From positions 1 through 25,766 of the IMG/VR virus record IMGVR_UViG_3300030102_003688: a stretch of DNA of 25,766 nucleotides; one strand, 5' to 3'. The notes under the pieces were generated by a model. That model was not told where the DNA came from. It saw only the letters and a list, made by a program, of their open reading frames with translations, and searched no databases. Shown piece after piece: positions 5,859-13,779 of this stretch; within the stretch, counting starts at the first letter, position 1, and every line of letters starts with the position of its first letter. The position numbers and the translations under genes were made by a program. Source of the DNA: a virus.

Positions 5859-6218
5859 GTGGCAAAAGAGGCGGAAAAAAAGGCGGCAGACGAGGTTAAT
5901 TGGTCTGATTATTTTGCATCTATTGTTTCAGTATGTCCCTGGTCTAAAGCATACTGGAAAAAACAAAAGATAGATATTTGCGAATGGCAAGAACAGATAC
6001 ATCCATTGGGTGATTATGTTGCCCGTGTTTATAAATTACCAAATGCAAGTGCCTACAAGTTGAACAAGTTAATGAAACAGTTCAACGAAGATAGACCCAA
6101 AGAAGAATGGTTGTATTCACATCCAAAGTTTGGAAGACATTCAACTCCAATACCAGTGTTGATACAACAAGATCATCAATTGCTTTCTGACATAAGAAAC
6201 AACTTAAAAAAAAGATAG
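5859..6218 (+). CDS. Hypothetical protein between portal and scaffold, GTG start
   Basis: This 119-residue protein has a basic, Ala/Glu/Lys-rich N terminus. The body has WSDYFASIVSVCPWSKAYWKKQKI, then a Trp/Tyr/Pro-rich part and a Lys-rich end. It is not recognised. The frame has no ATG near the start; GTG at 5859 is the only reasonable initiator, after an A/G-rich stretch. Upstream in another frame, ATG at 5828 opens a 23-codon Lys/Gly/Arg-only peptide across the same A-run. This raises the possibility of slippage or a sequencing indel in the A-run. The position suggests a head-assembly or minor capsid role. Confidence 0.65.
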   Translation: MAKEAEKKAADEVNWSDYFASIVSVCPWSKAYWKKQKIDICEWQEQIHPLGDYVARVYKLPNASAYKLNKLMKQFNEDRPKEEWLYSHPKFGRHSTPIPVLIQQDHQLLSDIRNNLKKR

Positions 6219-6226
6219 CAATTGAT

Positions 6227-6234
6227 AATAAATA
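6227..6234 (+). promoter_or_regulatory. Late-promoter-like octamer AATAAATA before the scaffold gene
   Basis: It is 44 nt before the ATG at 6279. The leader contains GTTAA/TTAAC (6247-6251 with 6258-6262) and ends in a strong AGGAGG Shine-Dalgarno sequence. Confidence 0.6.
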
Positions 6235-6278
6235 CAATTATAATAAGTTAACCGTGTTTAACAAATAGGAGGACTCGT

Positions 6279-7034
6279 ATGTCTAAAGAAGAAGCAAACA
6301 CACAATCAAACGAACAATCAACTCAACCAACTCAACCTTTAACATTATTTGTAGATTCATTAGAATCAATTCCTGAATCATTACATTCACACTATGAACA
6401 AATGGAAGATGGATACAAATTGAATGTCAAGAATGTAGTACCATCTGCAAAATTAGATGAGTTCAGAACCAACAACAGAAAACTAAATGCTGAACTAGAA
6501 GATCTAAGAAAACAGATGAGCTATGTTGATATAGATGAATACAACAGATTGAAAGATCAGTATTCAAAAGAAAAAACAAAAGGTTCAATACCTGAAACTG
6601 ATGTTGAACAAACTCTATCAAAAAGAACTGCTGAAATGAAAGCAGAATATGAGAAGAAGTTAGAAGAGTTGAACAATCAATATACGTCAACAAACCAAAA
6701 GTTATCAACTGTCTTGATTGACAATCAAGTTCAATCAAGTGCAACCAAATACAATGTCAAAGCATCAGCAATGGAAGATGTTCTATTAAGAGCAAAAACT
6801 TCATTTGTTTTAGAAGAAGGTAAAGCCGTTGCCAAAGATGACAAAGGTGAAACAATTTATAATTCACAAGGTGAACCTTTGACTGTTGAAGAATGGGTGT
6901 CTAGATTACAAAAATCAGCAGGACATCTATTTGAAGAGTCTACAGGCACTGGTGCTAGAGGACAAAGAAAAGTAGTCCAAACACAAAACCAAATGAGTGC
7001 ATTAGACAAGATATCTCAAGGTTTGAAAAGATAA
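6279..7034 (+). CDS. Head scaffolding protein
   Basis: This 251-residue acidic/basic mixed protein has a long predicted coiled coil from about residue 60 to 145 (AKLDEFRTNNRKLNAELEDL, later EYEKKLEELNNQY). The C-terminal part has VEEWVSRLQKSAGHLFEEST and G.GARG, typical of phage scaffolds placed directly before the major capsid gene. It would direct prohead assembly and leave before DNA filling. It has its own late-promoter-like octamer and an AGGAGG ribosome-binding site 6 nt before the ATG, so high expression is expected. No protease motif is visible. Confidence 0.82.
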   Translation: MSKEEANTQSNEQSTQPTQPLTLFVDSLESIPESLHSHYEQMEDGYKLNVKNVVPSAKLDEFRTNNRKLNAELEDLRKQMSYVDIDEYNRLKDQYSKEKTKGSIPETDVEQTLSKRTAEMKAEYEKKLEELNNQYTSTNQKLSTVLIDNQVQSSATKYNVKASAMEDVLLRAKTSFVLEEGKAVAKDDKGETIYNSQGEPLTVEEWVSRLQKSAGHLFEESTGTGARGQRKVVQTQNQMSALDKISQGLKR

Positions 7035-7042
7035 CATAAATA
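7035..7042 (+). promoter_or_regulatory. Late-promoter-like octamer CATAAATA before the capsid gene
   Basis: It starts at the base after the scaffold stop and is 79 nt before the capsid ATG, the longest leader among the late units. Confidence 0.6.
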
Positions 7043-7049
7043 ACACTAA

Positions 7050-7065
7050 GATTACCGTAGTAATC
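7050..7065 (+). promoter_or_regulatory. 5' hairpin of the capsid mRNA leader
   Basis: GATTAC (7050-7055), loop CGTA, GTAATC (7060-7065). With the promoter at 7035-7042 the transcript would begin at about 7048, so the hairpin would sit at its very 5' end. It is a possible mRNA stabiliser. Confidence 0.45.
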
Positions 7066-7121
7066 AATTCTGGACGATCTGGAAAAATTAACTTCAACCA
7101 TTTAAAACAGGAGAAAATAAA

Positions 7122-8099
7122 ATGGCAAATTTAGCAGGTGGAACAGACCTTACAGGTCTGACACAAGCAGTAAAACACTTCAACAATCCAATTGCTGATG
7201 GTGTTGCTGACACAATCGTAACCGTTGCTCCTTTTTACGAAGTGATTCCTTTCAGACCAATTGCAGGGCAATCATTAATCGTAAACCAAGATGCAACAAC
7301 AGGTATGGTAAAGTTCGCGGCAGAAGGCTTAGATCTTGCAACTGATAACACAGTTTCAAAACCAATGTCAACTACTCAAAGAACTTTCACATTAAAAGCA
7401 ATCTTAGGTCAAGCTAATGTTGACAGATTTGCACAAGCAGTATCACCTGCAGGTGTAGATCAAATGGCATTACAAGTGGCTTCAAAATCAAGAAACATCG
7501 CAAGAAAAGCCTATGCACAGGTGGCATTAGGAACTACTTTAACTGGTGGTGATTCAGATGGTTTTGCAGGTGCTTACGAAATTGCAAATGACACTAACTC
7601 AAACTCAACATCAACAGTAGACATCTCTGGTTCAAACCACGCGGATGTTTTTGCTCTTTTTGATGATATGAAAGATCTTGTGACATCAAAAGATGGTCAA
7701 GTAGACTTCATTATGTGTTCATCAAATGTATTGAACATTTTCAAAAAAGCAGTAAGATCAGTTGGTGCTGGTTTTGACTACTTCACTTCACCAATCACAA
7801 ATAGAACAGTTCTTGCTTACGAAGGAACACCTATCTACACAAACAATCACTTAAAAGGTGTAGATATCTCAGGTGGTGCTTCAGGAACACAAGAAGCTCT
7901 ATTTGCAGGTTGTTTTGAAGATGGTGGCAACAATGGTATTGCTATGATATACCCAGATGGAACACCAGCTGGTATTGATGTAAGACCATTAGGTGAATCA
8001 GAACTTTACAATGCTGACATTACTAGAGTCGCTATGTATACGGCTTTATCAGTATACAACGACAAAGGTCTATCAGTAGGTAAAGCGACTGTTGCCTAA
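7122..8099 (+). CDS. Major capsid protein (HK97 fold)
   Basis: This 325-residue protein is the expected main shell subunit. Its position after the scaffold, its length and its C-terminal part (IAMIYPDGTPAGIDVRPLGE, then TRVAMYTALSVYNDKGLSVG) fit HK97-fold major capsid proteins. The N-terminal part has no long processed delta domain, in line with a separate scaffold gene. Control is distinctive: its own late-promoter-like octamer, a leader with a 5' hairpin, an AGGAG ribosome-binding site, and a strong terminator after the stop. This makes it a single-gene unit suited to high output. Confidence 0.9.
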   Translation: MANLAGGTDLTGLTQAVKHFNNPIADGVADTIVTVAPFYEVIPFRPIAGQSLIVNQDATTGMVKFAAEGLDLATDNTVSKPMSTTQRTFTLKAILGQANVDRFAQAVSPAGVDQMALQVASKSRNIARKAYAQVALGTTLTGGDSDGFAGAYEIANDTNSNSTSTVDISGSNHADVFALFDDMKDLVTSKDGQVDFIMCSSNVLNIFKKAVRSVGAGFDYFTSPITNRTVLAYEGTPIYTNNHLKGVDISGGASGTQEALFAGCFEDGGNNGIAMIYPDGTPAGIDVRPLGESELYNADITRVAMYTALSVYNDKGLSVGKATVA

Positions 8100-8124
8100 T
8101 ACCAACTAAGATCACAGACTATAG

Positions 8125-8149
8125 ACAAGGCCCCTAGGGGCCTTGTTTT
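8125..8149 (+). terminator. Rho-independent terminator after the capsid gene
   Basis: ACAAGGCCC (8125-8133), loop CTAG, GGGCCTTGT (8138-8146), followed by TTT and CCC. The 9-bp GC-rich stem with a short T-run is the clearest terminator in the window, 26 nt after the capsid stop. Confidence 0.85.
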
Positions 8150-8159
8150 CCCTATAATC

Positions 8160-8167
8160 ACTAAATA
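8160..8167 (+). promoter_or_regulatory. Late-promoter-like octamer ACTAAATA
   Basis: It lies right after the capsid terminator and 19 nt before the next ATG, restarting transcription for the connector genes. The second base deviates from NATAAATA. Confidence 0.5.
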
Positions 8168-8186
8168 CAAGTGAGGATCAAATTAT

Positions 8187-8744
8187 ATGGCTTTAACATT
8201 AATCACAACACCAGGTGCAACCAATTCAAACTCATATGCCACAGTAGCTGAGGCAAATACCTATCATGATTCAATCAGAGAACAAGCAGACCAAACTTGG
8301 TCAGCATTACATGATGGCAAGAAAGAAAGACTTCTTGCTATGGCAACAAGACTGATTGATGAACATTTTATATTTTTAGGTTATAAAAAGAATCACGATC
8401 AAGCATTACAATGGCCAAGAGTAGGTGTATTGAAAGATGGAAAATATGCACAAGGTTTATTTGACACATTAGACAGAGATACCATTCCACAATTTGTAAA
8501 AGAAGCAACATCAGAATTTGCTAGAATACTACATTCAGAAGACACAACAGCTGATGATGATACTGCTGGATTCAAACAACTAATGGTCCAAGGTATCAGT
8601 TTGACAATGGATCAGAGTTCAAGGATTTCAAAAGGTGTTATCAGATCAAGTGTATTTTCAATGTTAAGAAAATATGGAGATTACATTCCATCATTGAATG
8701 CAGGCACATCTGGTATAGGTCAAAATAGATTAGTAAGGAGTTAG
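8187..8744 (+). CDS. Head-tail connector, DnaT-like ssDNA-binding family
   Basis: This 185-residue protein matches the phage family annotated as putative DnaT-like ssDNA-binding protein. The N terminus has TTPGATNSNSYATVAEANTY, then LL.MATRLIDE, and the typical LQWPR motif at about residues 74-78. Despite the name, in phages this gene sits after the capsid gene and most likely encodes the adaptor ring between portal and tail. GAGG precedes the ATG and the promoter-like octamer is just upstream. It starts a tight run of four connector genes (8187-9856). Confidence 0.85.
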   Translation: MALTLITTPGATNSNSYATVAEANTYHDSIREQADQTWSALHDGKKERLLAMATRLIDEHFIFLGYKKNHDQALQWPRVGVLKDGKYAQGLFDTLDRDTIPQFVKEATSEFARILHSEDTTADDDTAGFKQLMVQGISLTMDQSSRISKGVIRSSVFSMLRKYGDYIPSLNAGTSGIGQNRLVRS

Positions 8745-8748
8745 TCCA

Positions 8749-9111
8749 ATGGGATTAAGGTCTGCTATACAATCAGCAACAAATAGTGCCTTTAGTGCTT
8801 TAGGTGATATACCTATTTCAGTCACGTACACTCAAGTTTCATCAGGTGGATACAATGCCACAACAGGTTCAACAACTGAGACAACAACTGAAACAACATT
8901 GACAGCATTGATAACAAAATTTGAACAAGAAAACATAAATGCAGGATTGGCACAGACAACAGACAGACAGATGTTGATACCTGGCAAAGATTTATCATTA
9001 ACACCAAAGCCACAAGACAGGGTAAATTTTGATTCAAGAGATTATGAAGTTTATAAGGTTGAAAGAGATCCTGTGTCAGCTTTACATAAATTACATATAA
9101 GGGAAAGATAA
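8749..9111 (+). CDS. Head closure / head-tail stopper protein
   Basis: This 120-residue protein starts 4 nt after the previous stop with AAGGAG as ribosome-binding site. The N-terminal helix is followed by a beta-rich, Thr-rich part (YTQVSSGGYNATTGSTTETT). A C-terminal part with DRQMLIPGKDL and DRVNFDSRDYEVYKVERDPV resembles phage stopper or completion proteins. Position between the connector and the HK97 gp10-like gene supports the assignment. No catalytic motif is expected. Confidence in the family is moderate. Confidence 0.75.
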   Translation: MGLRSAIQSATNSAFSALGDIPISVTYTQVSSGGYNATTGSTTETTTETTLTALITKFEQENINAGLAQTTDRQMLIPGKDLSLTPKPQDRVNFDSRDYEVYKVERDPVSALHKLHIRER

Positions 9112-9112
9112 C

Positions 9113-9421
9113 ATGGCTTTGACAATACCACAAGCATTGAAAAGAATTGATCAGATAATGAATCAAGTTCAAGAAGGTTTCACCAGTGATGGTAAAAAAA
9201 CAGTTCAATCTAAAACACCTGTTGATACTGGTAAATTAAAAAGTGCTTGGCAAACAAGAGATGCAAAATTTGGTCGTGTGTCAGAAATAACAAATGATAC
9301 ACCATATGCAGGATTCGTGGAGAATGGATCTGCAACAACAAGACCATCAAAGATGGCGGCACAGACTGTTCAAAGTTTAAGAACTAGAGCAGATTCAATC
9401 GTCAGAAAGGCAGTGAAATAG
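9113..9421 (+). CDS. HK97 gp10-like neck/tail-completion protein
   Basis: This 102-residue protein has the HK97 gp10 pattern: an N-terminal helix, then KTPVDTGKLKSAWQTR (about residues 38-53), then NDTPYAGFVENGSATTRPSK (63-82) and a final helix. Family members act at the head-tail junction or in tail completion. The ATG lies one base after the previous stop and the next gene begins directly at its own stop, so the four genes are translationally linked. Confidence 0.88.
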   Translation: MALTIPQALKRIDQIMNQVQEGFTSDGKKTVQSKTPVDTGKLKSAWQTRDAKFGRVSEITNDTPYAGFVENGSATTRPSKMAAQTVQSLRTRADSIVRKAVK

Positions 9422-9856
9422 ATGACCTTTCAAGCAGAGAGAGCCAGCATTGAACAGCGATTAGTTGACAACCTTTCTGGAACATATATCCAATTTGATA
9501 ATGTGCTTGGATTGGTTGACAATGCTGGTAATACTGTGAACACACCTGAAGCATTAGATGAATGGGTGAGCCTAACAATTTTAACCAATGATTCTGTCCA
9601 AGCTGAATTGGGTTCAAAGTTTTCAAGACAAGAAGGACTCATAAGTGTCCAAGTATTTGTTAAAACAGGAACAGGAACACAACGAGCAAGAACTTTGGCA
9701 GAATCAATTAGAACAATATATCATATAGTAAATTTCAGTGATATTACAACAAGAGCTTGTAGTATGACTGTGCTGGGTGAATCAGCGGGTAGTCAGGACA
9801 CAGATAACTTCTATCAGATCAATTTAGACATTCCGTATTTTCGTCATCAAGCATAA
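9422..9856 (+). CDS. Tail terminator protein (DUF4128-like)
   Basis: This 144-residue protein has an N-terminal helix with ERASIEQRLVDN, a middle segment SLTILTNDSVQAELGS, then ISVQVFVKTGTGTQRARTLAESIRT-type sequence. This matches the DUF4128/tail-terminator group that caps the tail tube and joins it to the head. The ATG directly abuts the previous TAG. The end overlaps the promoter-like octamer of the tail-tube gene, so the head and tail modules meet here. Confidence 0.82.
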   Translation: MTFQAERASIEQRLVDNLSGTYIQFDNVLGLVDNAGNTVNTPEALDEWVSLTILTNDSVQAELGSKFSRQEGLISVQVFVKTGTGTQRARTLAESIRTIYHIVNFSDITTRACSMTVLGESAGSQDTDNFYQINLDIPYFRHQA

Positions 9857-9859
9857 ATA
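9852..9859 (+). promoter_or_regulatory. Late-promoter-like octamer CATAAATA before the tail-tube gene
   Basis: It overlaps the stop codon of the tail terminator gene (TAA 9854-9856) and is 19 nt before the next ATG, which has AGGAG in front. Confidence 0.6.
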
Positions 9860-9878
9860 ATAGTAGGAGAACAAAACA

Positions 9879-10880
9879 ATGGGAATACCAAGTGCAAGTT
9901 TAACAACAATAGCAATTCGTAAAGAATTAACTCTAGCAGGTTTAGGAACAGACACAACAGCAAGTCTTAGAGTGACAGCTGAAAGTATAGTTCCAGCTGT
10001 TTCAACAATAGCTTCTGAAGAAATTGATTCATCTAGAAATGTTTCTGATTTAAACAAAGTATCATCACAAGCAGAAGGTGACATTGAATTTGAATTCTCA
10101 GCAGATGGTCCAATTGATGCATTGATAACATCAGTATTACAAGCAACTGGCTCAGGTGCAAATGATGTAGACAATATGGCAGATAACACTACATACTTCA
10201 ATGGCACGACTCAAACAAGTTATGCAATTGAAAAGAAAACATCAGATGGATCAACAAACTTCTTCCAACTATACCAAGGTATGGTTCCAAACACTTTAGA
10301 ACTAACAGCAGAGTCAGGTTCATTCGTGACAGGCACAGTTGGATTCGTAGGTTCTAAAATTAATGCTATGTCAGGTAGTGCAACACTGACATCATCATTG
10401 ACAACAACCACACAACCATTTTCAACAGTACACGCAGACACAAACATCAAATTCAACACTGGTGCCGCTTCTACAACAAATGCGGATTATGCAGAATTGA
10501 CTAATGTGGTTCCAACTGCTTTCTCATTAAATTTTGATAATGGTCTAAGAGCACAGACACAAATTGGTTCAACTGATTTGGCAGGAATTGGTGCAGGTAG
10601 ATTTACAGCAACAGGTTCGTTGACTGTGTATGCCAACCACGCAGACTCACAAACATTATTCAACAACTACATCAACACAACAAGATTTGGTATGTGTGTC
10701 CAAATAGGTGATTCAACAAACACTTACAGATTCTATATGCCAGAAGTTATCATCACATCAGCTCAAGTTTTAGCAGGTGGTAATGATGAAGATGTGTTAA
10801 TGGAACTTGAATTCCAGGCTGTTAAGACAACAGTTGGATCAGATGATTTCACAGTAGCTCTAGTTAAAAATCAATCATAA
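9879..10880 (+). CDS. Major tail tube protein
   Basis: This 333-residue protein is placed where the main tube subunit is expected, between terminator and chaperone. It is rich in Thr, Ser, Asn and Gly with alternating beta strands. The opening GIPSASLTTIAIRKE and RVTAESIVPAVST, then DIEFEFSADGPIDALI, resemble the Phage_tube_2 family. A likely C-terminal Ig-like or extra beta domain follows, with motifs such as VPTAFSLNFDNGLRAQTQIG. It stacks as hexamer rings around the tape measure. Its own late-promoter-like octamer and AGGAG fit strong late expression. Confidence 0.85.
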   Translation: MGIPSASLTTIAIRKELTLAGLGTDTTASLRVTAESIVPAVSTIASEEIDSSRNVSDLNKVSSQAEGDIEFEFSADGPIDALITSVLQATGSGANDVDNMADNTTYFNGTTQTSYAIEKKTSDGSTNFFQLYQGMVPNTLELTAESGSFVTGTVGFVGSKINAMSGSATLTSSLTTTTQPFSTVHADTNIKFNTGAASTTNADYAELTNVVPTAFSLNFDNGLRAQTQIGSTDLAGIGAGRFTATGSLTVYANHADSQTLFNNYINTTRFGMCVQIGDSTNTYRFYMPEVIITSAQVLAGGNDEDVLMELEFQAVKTTVGSDDFTVALVKNQS

Positions 10881-10888
10881 TAATACCA

Positions 10889-10896
10889 TATAAATA
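10889..10896 (+). promoter_or_regulatory. Late-promoter-like octamer TATAAATA before the tail chaperone gene
   Basis: An exact match to the T4 late consensus TATAAATA lies in the 43-bp gap after the tube gene, 27 nt before the ATG at 10924. Confidence 0.65.
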
Positions 10897-10923
10897 CTTG
10901 TCTAACAAACAAGGATTAGAAGT

Positions 10924-11316
10924 ATGGATTTTACAAAACAATATGGATCTACAGATCCAAAAACAAATGCACAATGGGTGGAGCACGAAGGTGCAAAATT
11001 CTTCATTGCTCCAGCAAACAACATAGCCTTCAAAAACAAAACTCTTGAGATGTTTAAAATGAATGAACTCCAAGGTGGAGGTTTAGACAAACTCACAGCA
11101 AAACAAGTGGTAGAAATTGAATCTGAAATCAAAGCTCACACTATCTTATTAGATTGGGAACAGGTTGAAGATCAAGGACAAACTTGTCAATATAGTCATG
11201 ACAAAGCCAAAGAGATGCTGACTAACTATGAACAATTCAGAAACTTTATAGATGCTGAATCAGTCAAAGTGGCAACTGCAATTAAAAAAGTAGTTGATGA
11301 CAAAAAAAAGTCCTAA
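10924..11316 (+). CDS. Tail assembly chaperone, short form (gpG-like)
   Basis: This 130-residue, helix-rich protein lies between the tail tube and tape measure genes, the position of lambda gpG. Its start is preceded by AAGGA. It ends DDKKKS at a run of eight A residues (11302-11309), which is where a -1 frameshift can join it to the following frame. The short form is expected to coat the tape measure during tail assembly. No domain is recognised by sequence alone; the assignment rests on position, size and the frameshift arrangement. Confidence 0.82.
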   Translation: MDFTKQYGSTDPKTNAQWVEHEGAKFFIAPANNIAFKNKTLEMFKMNELQGGGLDKLTAKQVVEIESEIKAHTILLDWEQVEDQGQTCQYSHDKAKEMLTNYEQFRNFIDAESVKVATAIKKVVDDKKKS

Positions 11317-11348
11317 CCTCACTCACTAAATGGATGGCAGAGTGGGGT
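11304..11348 (+). promoter_or_regulatory. Programmed -1 frameshift signal
   Basis: The slippery heptamer is A AAA AAG (11304-11310) in the gpG-like frame. After a 5-nt spacer, 11316-11324 (ACCTCACTC) pairs with 11340-11348 (GAGTGGGGT) to form a 9-bp stem with one G-U pair and a 15-nt loop. A ribosome slipping back one base bypasses the TAA at 11314 and reads on to 11639. Confidence 0.85.
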
Positions 11349-11639
11349 CCTCATAGTCATATACCAGCCATTCAAAATAGAGCACCTACATATCCAAAAC
11401 ATTTAGATATCTACGTGAGTGCTTATAACTCTTTAGCCAATGACAGGTTAAATACAAGCGGAGGAGTTGGATTTATTCCATTTCCTTCAATATTGCAATA
11501 TTGTAAATGGTGTGGCATAAAGGATCAACAAGAATTCATTGCTATTATCCAAGAAATGGATAGAGAGTATGTTTCTACTGCTCACAAACAGCAGGAGAAA
11601 CAAATGAAGAAGGATACTAAAAAATGGCAACAGAAGTAG
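11310..11639 (+). CDS. Tail assembly chaperone extension (T part of gpGT-like fusion)
   Basis: This frame is read by a -1 shift at 11304-11310 from the upstream chaperone. The fusion would be 238 residues: 129 from the first frame and 109 from this one. The frame is open right from the slip site with no stop. The first internal ATG (11334) has no Shine-Dalgarno sequence and would make a separate 101-residue protein, which is the less likely option. The C-terminal part is Gln/Lys-rich and highly charged. As in lambda, the fusion would recruit tube subunits to the chaperone-coated tape measure. The end overlaps the tape measure gene by 16 bases. Confidence 0.82.
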   Translation, partial: VLTSLTKWMAEWGPHSHIPAIQNRAPTYPKHLDIYVSAYNSLANDRLNTSGGVGFIPFPSILQYCKWCGIKDQQEFIAIIQEMDREYVSTAHKQQEKQMKKDTKKWQQK

Positions 11640-13393
11640 TAAATCTTAAGATAACCGTTGATAGTTCAGGTGCTGTAAATTCAGTCAATAAACTTAAAAC
11701 AAACTTAGGTGGTGTCAATAAGAGTTTTGGCAACACAGGAACAGCAGGTGCGTTAGCTTTTTCAAGAGTAAAAGGTGCCATTGCTGGTCTTGGTTTAGGT
11801 TTATTAATTAAAGAAGTAGCACAGACATCAGCAGAGTTTGAAGATTTACAATTGGCCTTAAACGCAGTTTTTGGCGGTGTAGAAGAAGGTGCCGCGGCAT
11901 TTGATAGAGTAAAAGATATTGCAGGTAAACTACCCTTAGATATTGATCTAATCACGTCAGCATTTACACAATTAAAAGGTGCAGGTATTGAACCAACTGA
12001 AGAACTATTATTAAGTTTCTCAGATGCGGCTTCCGTATCAACTGACAAGGTTGGTGCTTTCCAATCATCAATTGATTTGTTTACAAGAACGATGCAAGGT
12101 GGTTTGGGTCTTGAAGAATTACAAAGACTACAAGATAGAGGTCTTCCTGTATTTGACGTTCTAAATGAAAAACTAGGTATTACCAGATTAGAAGTTTCTA
12201 ACTTGGGTAAGACAGCAGAAGGTGCCAAACAGATCAGAGATGCTTTATTCCAAGGCTTTGATGAAAGATTTGGTGGTGCCACAGAGATAGCCTTAACTTC
12301 ATTATCAACAAGATTTTCAAACTTTGGTGACGCCATGAAGAAGGCGGCTGTTGCCTTTGGTGGTAAAGGACAAGGAGGTTTCTTAGATGGACTCGCAGAA
12401 GCAACTGGTGGATTGACAGATTTCATAGGAGAAAATGAAGACTTGATTGCGGCAATGGGTAGATTGTTAGGACAAGGTTTGAACCTTGTCATAGATGCAT
12501 TTGGTTTGTTATTTGATGCTATCAGAGTAGTGGTAGACATAGTGACGTCAACTGTGGATGCTTTTATTTCAATGAAGAACACTTTGGTAGAAGTGGCTAA
12601 TGGTGTAATAGAATTTAAAAACAAAGTCACAGGCAAATTTACTGAAATGAAAAATGAAGCTGTTGATTCTGCAAAAAGTTTATATGAAGGAGTCACAGGT
12701 TTTTTTAGCAAAACAGAAGAAGAAGTAGTTGGTGGTTCAATAGTTCCTGATATGGTTGATGGTGTATTGAGAGAATTTCATAGAATGGAGAGAGAAACTA
12801 TATCATCAACAAGATCAATGAGTGAAGGTACAACTAATATAATGAGAACAGAATTTAGTGATAGTAATTTACAACACATATTAGTTGATCCAGTTGATAG
12901 AGCAACAACATCAGTATCAGGTTCATTTAACAAAATGGAAAATTCTATATCAAATAATATTGCTGGAGTTTTAAAAGGCACAAAAAGTTTCAAAGATGCT
13001 TTGATTGATTTAGGTTCACAAGCCATCACAGGAGGTCTTGGCAACATTATCTCAGGTGGAGGAATTGGCGGTGGCGGTGGAGGACTTGGCGGTATAATAA
13101 GTTCTGTTGCTGGCAGTTTCTTTGGAGGACTATTTGCTAATGGTGGAAAATTAGCCAAAAACAAATTTGGTATAGTTGGAGAAAAAGGACCAGAAATTAT
13201 AACAGGTCCTGCAACTATAACACCTTTATCAAAAGACCGTGGAGGTGTTTCACCTGTGTTTAATTTTAACATTACAGGAAACTTAGGAACACAAACATCA
13301 GGCACAGTCACACAAACTGATTTAAATAGAATGGCTGGTAGAGTACTAGAAGAAAGTATTAAAATAATGTCAACACAAGGGAGATTTGCTTAA
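11624..13393 (+). CDS. Tail tape measure protein
   Basis: This 589-residue protein sets tail length and helps DNA entry. The N terminus (MATEVVNLKITVD) is followed by long helical segments. Hydrophobic stretches at about residues 45-65 and 280-315 could insert into the host membrane. A Gly-rich part follows at about residues 470-500. The C-terminal FANGGKLAKNKFGIVGEKGP, then EIITGPATITPL, is typical of lambda-like tape measures. It is short for the family, which would mean a fairly short tail. AAGGA precedes the ATG inside the chaperone gene, and the stop overlaps the next start (TAATG). Confidence 0.92.
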   Translation: MATEVVNLKITVDSSGAVNSVNKLKTNLGGVNKSFGNTGTAGALAFSRVKGAIAGLGLGLLIKEVAQTSAEFEDLQLALNAVFGGVEEGAAAFDRVKDIAGKLPLDIDLITSAFTQLKGAGIEPTEELLLSFSDAASVSTDKVGAFQSSIDLFTRTMQGGLGLEELQRLQDRGLPVFDVLNEKLGITRLEVSNLGKTAEGAKQIRDALFQGFDERFGGATEIALTSLSTRFSNFGDAMKKAAVAFGGKGQGGFLDGLAEATGGLTDFIGENEDLIAAMGRLLGQGLNLVIDAFGLLFDAIRVVVDIVTSTVDAFISMKNTLVEVANGVIEFKNKVTGKFTEMKNEAVDSAKSLYEGVTGFFSKTEEEVVGGSIVPDMVDGVLREFHRMERETISSTRSMSEGTTNIMRTEFSDSNLQHILVDPVDRATTSVSGSFNKMENSISNNIAGVLKGTKSFKDALIDLGSQAITGGLGNIISGGGIGGGGGGLGGIISSVAGSFFGGLFANGGKLAKNKFGIVGEKGPEIITGPATITPLSKDRGGVSPVFNFNITGNLGTQTSGTVTQTDLNRMAGRVLEESIKIMSTQGRFA

Positions 13394-13779
13394 TGTCTGC
13401 TAACACTACGTCAACTGCACATCCATCACCTACTGATACAAATTCAAATGCTATATCTGTTGGACCAAGTGTAAATTCAACAGTTGAAACAGAAATAAGA
13501 ATGGACATATTAGAATTTGGAGATGGCTTTGCACAAAGGATACCAGATGGTCCAGATAATTTGAGAAGGATTTACACAATAGTTCATGAAAATTTAAACA
13601 CAACAGATGCCAACTTGTTAAGAGAATGGTATGAATTTTACAGCAAAGGTCAAACAATAACTGCACCTACAACTCCTACTGATGGAACAACTAGAAATTA
13701 TTACATTAGAGAATTTAATGAACAACGATCAGGTCCTTTGCTACACACATTCACGGCGGTGTTAGTAGAGGATCAATAA
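13393..13779 (+). CDS. Minor tail protein, lambda gpM-like
   Basis: This 128-residue protein contains ILEFGDGFAQRIPDG (residues about 38-52) and LREWYEFYSKGQTITAP, the pattern of the phage minor tail family (gpM). It sits at the tail tip, joining tube and tip. Its N-terminal 30 residues are Ser/Thr/Asn-rich and probably flexible. It shares its start with the tape measure stop and ends on the first base of the next start, so M-L coupling is tight, as in lambda. Confidence 0.87.
   Translation: MSANTTSTAHPSPTDTNSNAISVGPSVNSTVETEIRMDILEFGDGFAQRIPDGPDNLRRIYTIVHENLNTTDANLLREWYEFYSKGQTITAPTTPTDGTTRNYYIREFNEQRSGPLLHTFTAVLVEDQ

Noticed and set aside
11334-11639. Independent gene starting at ATG 11334
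   Set aside because: No ribosome-binding site precedes it, and the slippery site, spacer and stem fit a frameshift product much better.
11617-12711. Long open frame on the - strand opposite the tape measure gene
   Set aside because: It mirrors the codon pattern of the real gene, begins and ends without signals, and its Pro/Ser-rich product is typical of an antisense shadow.
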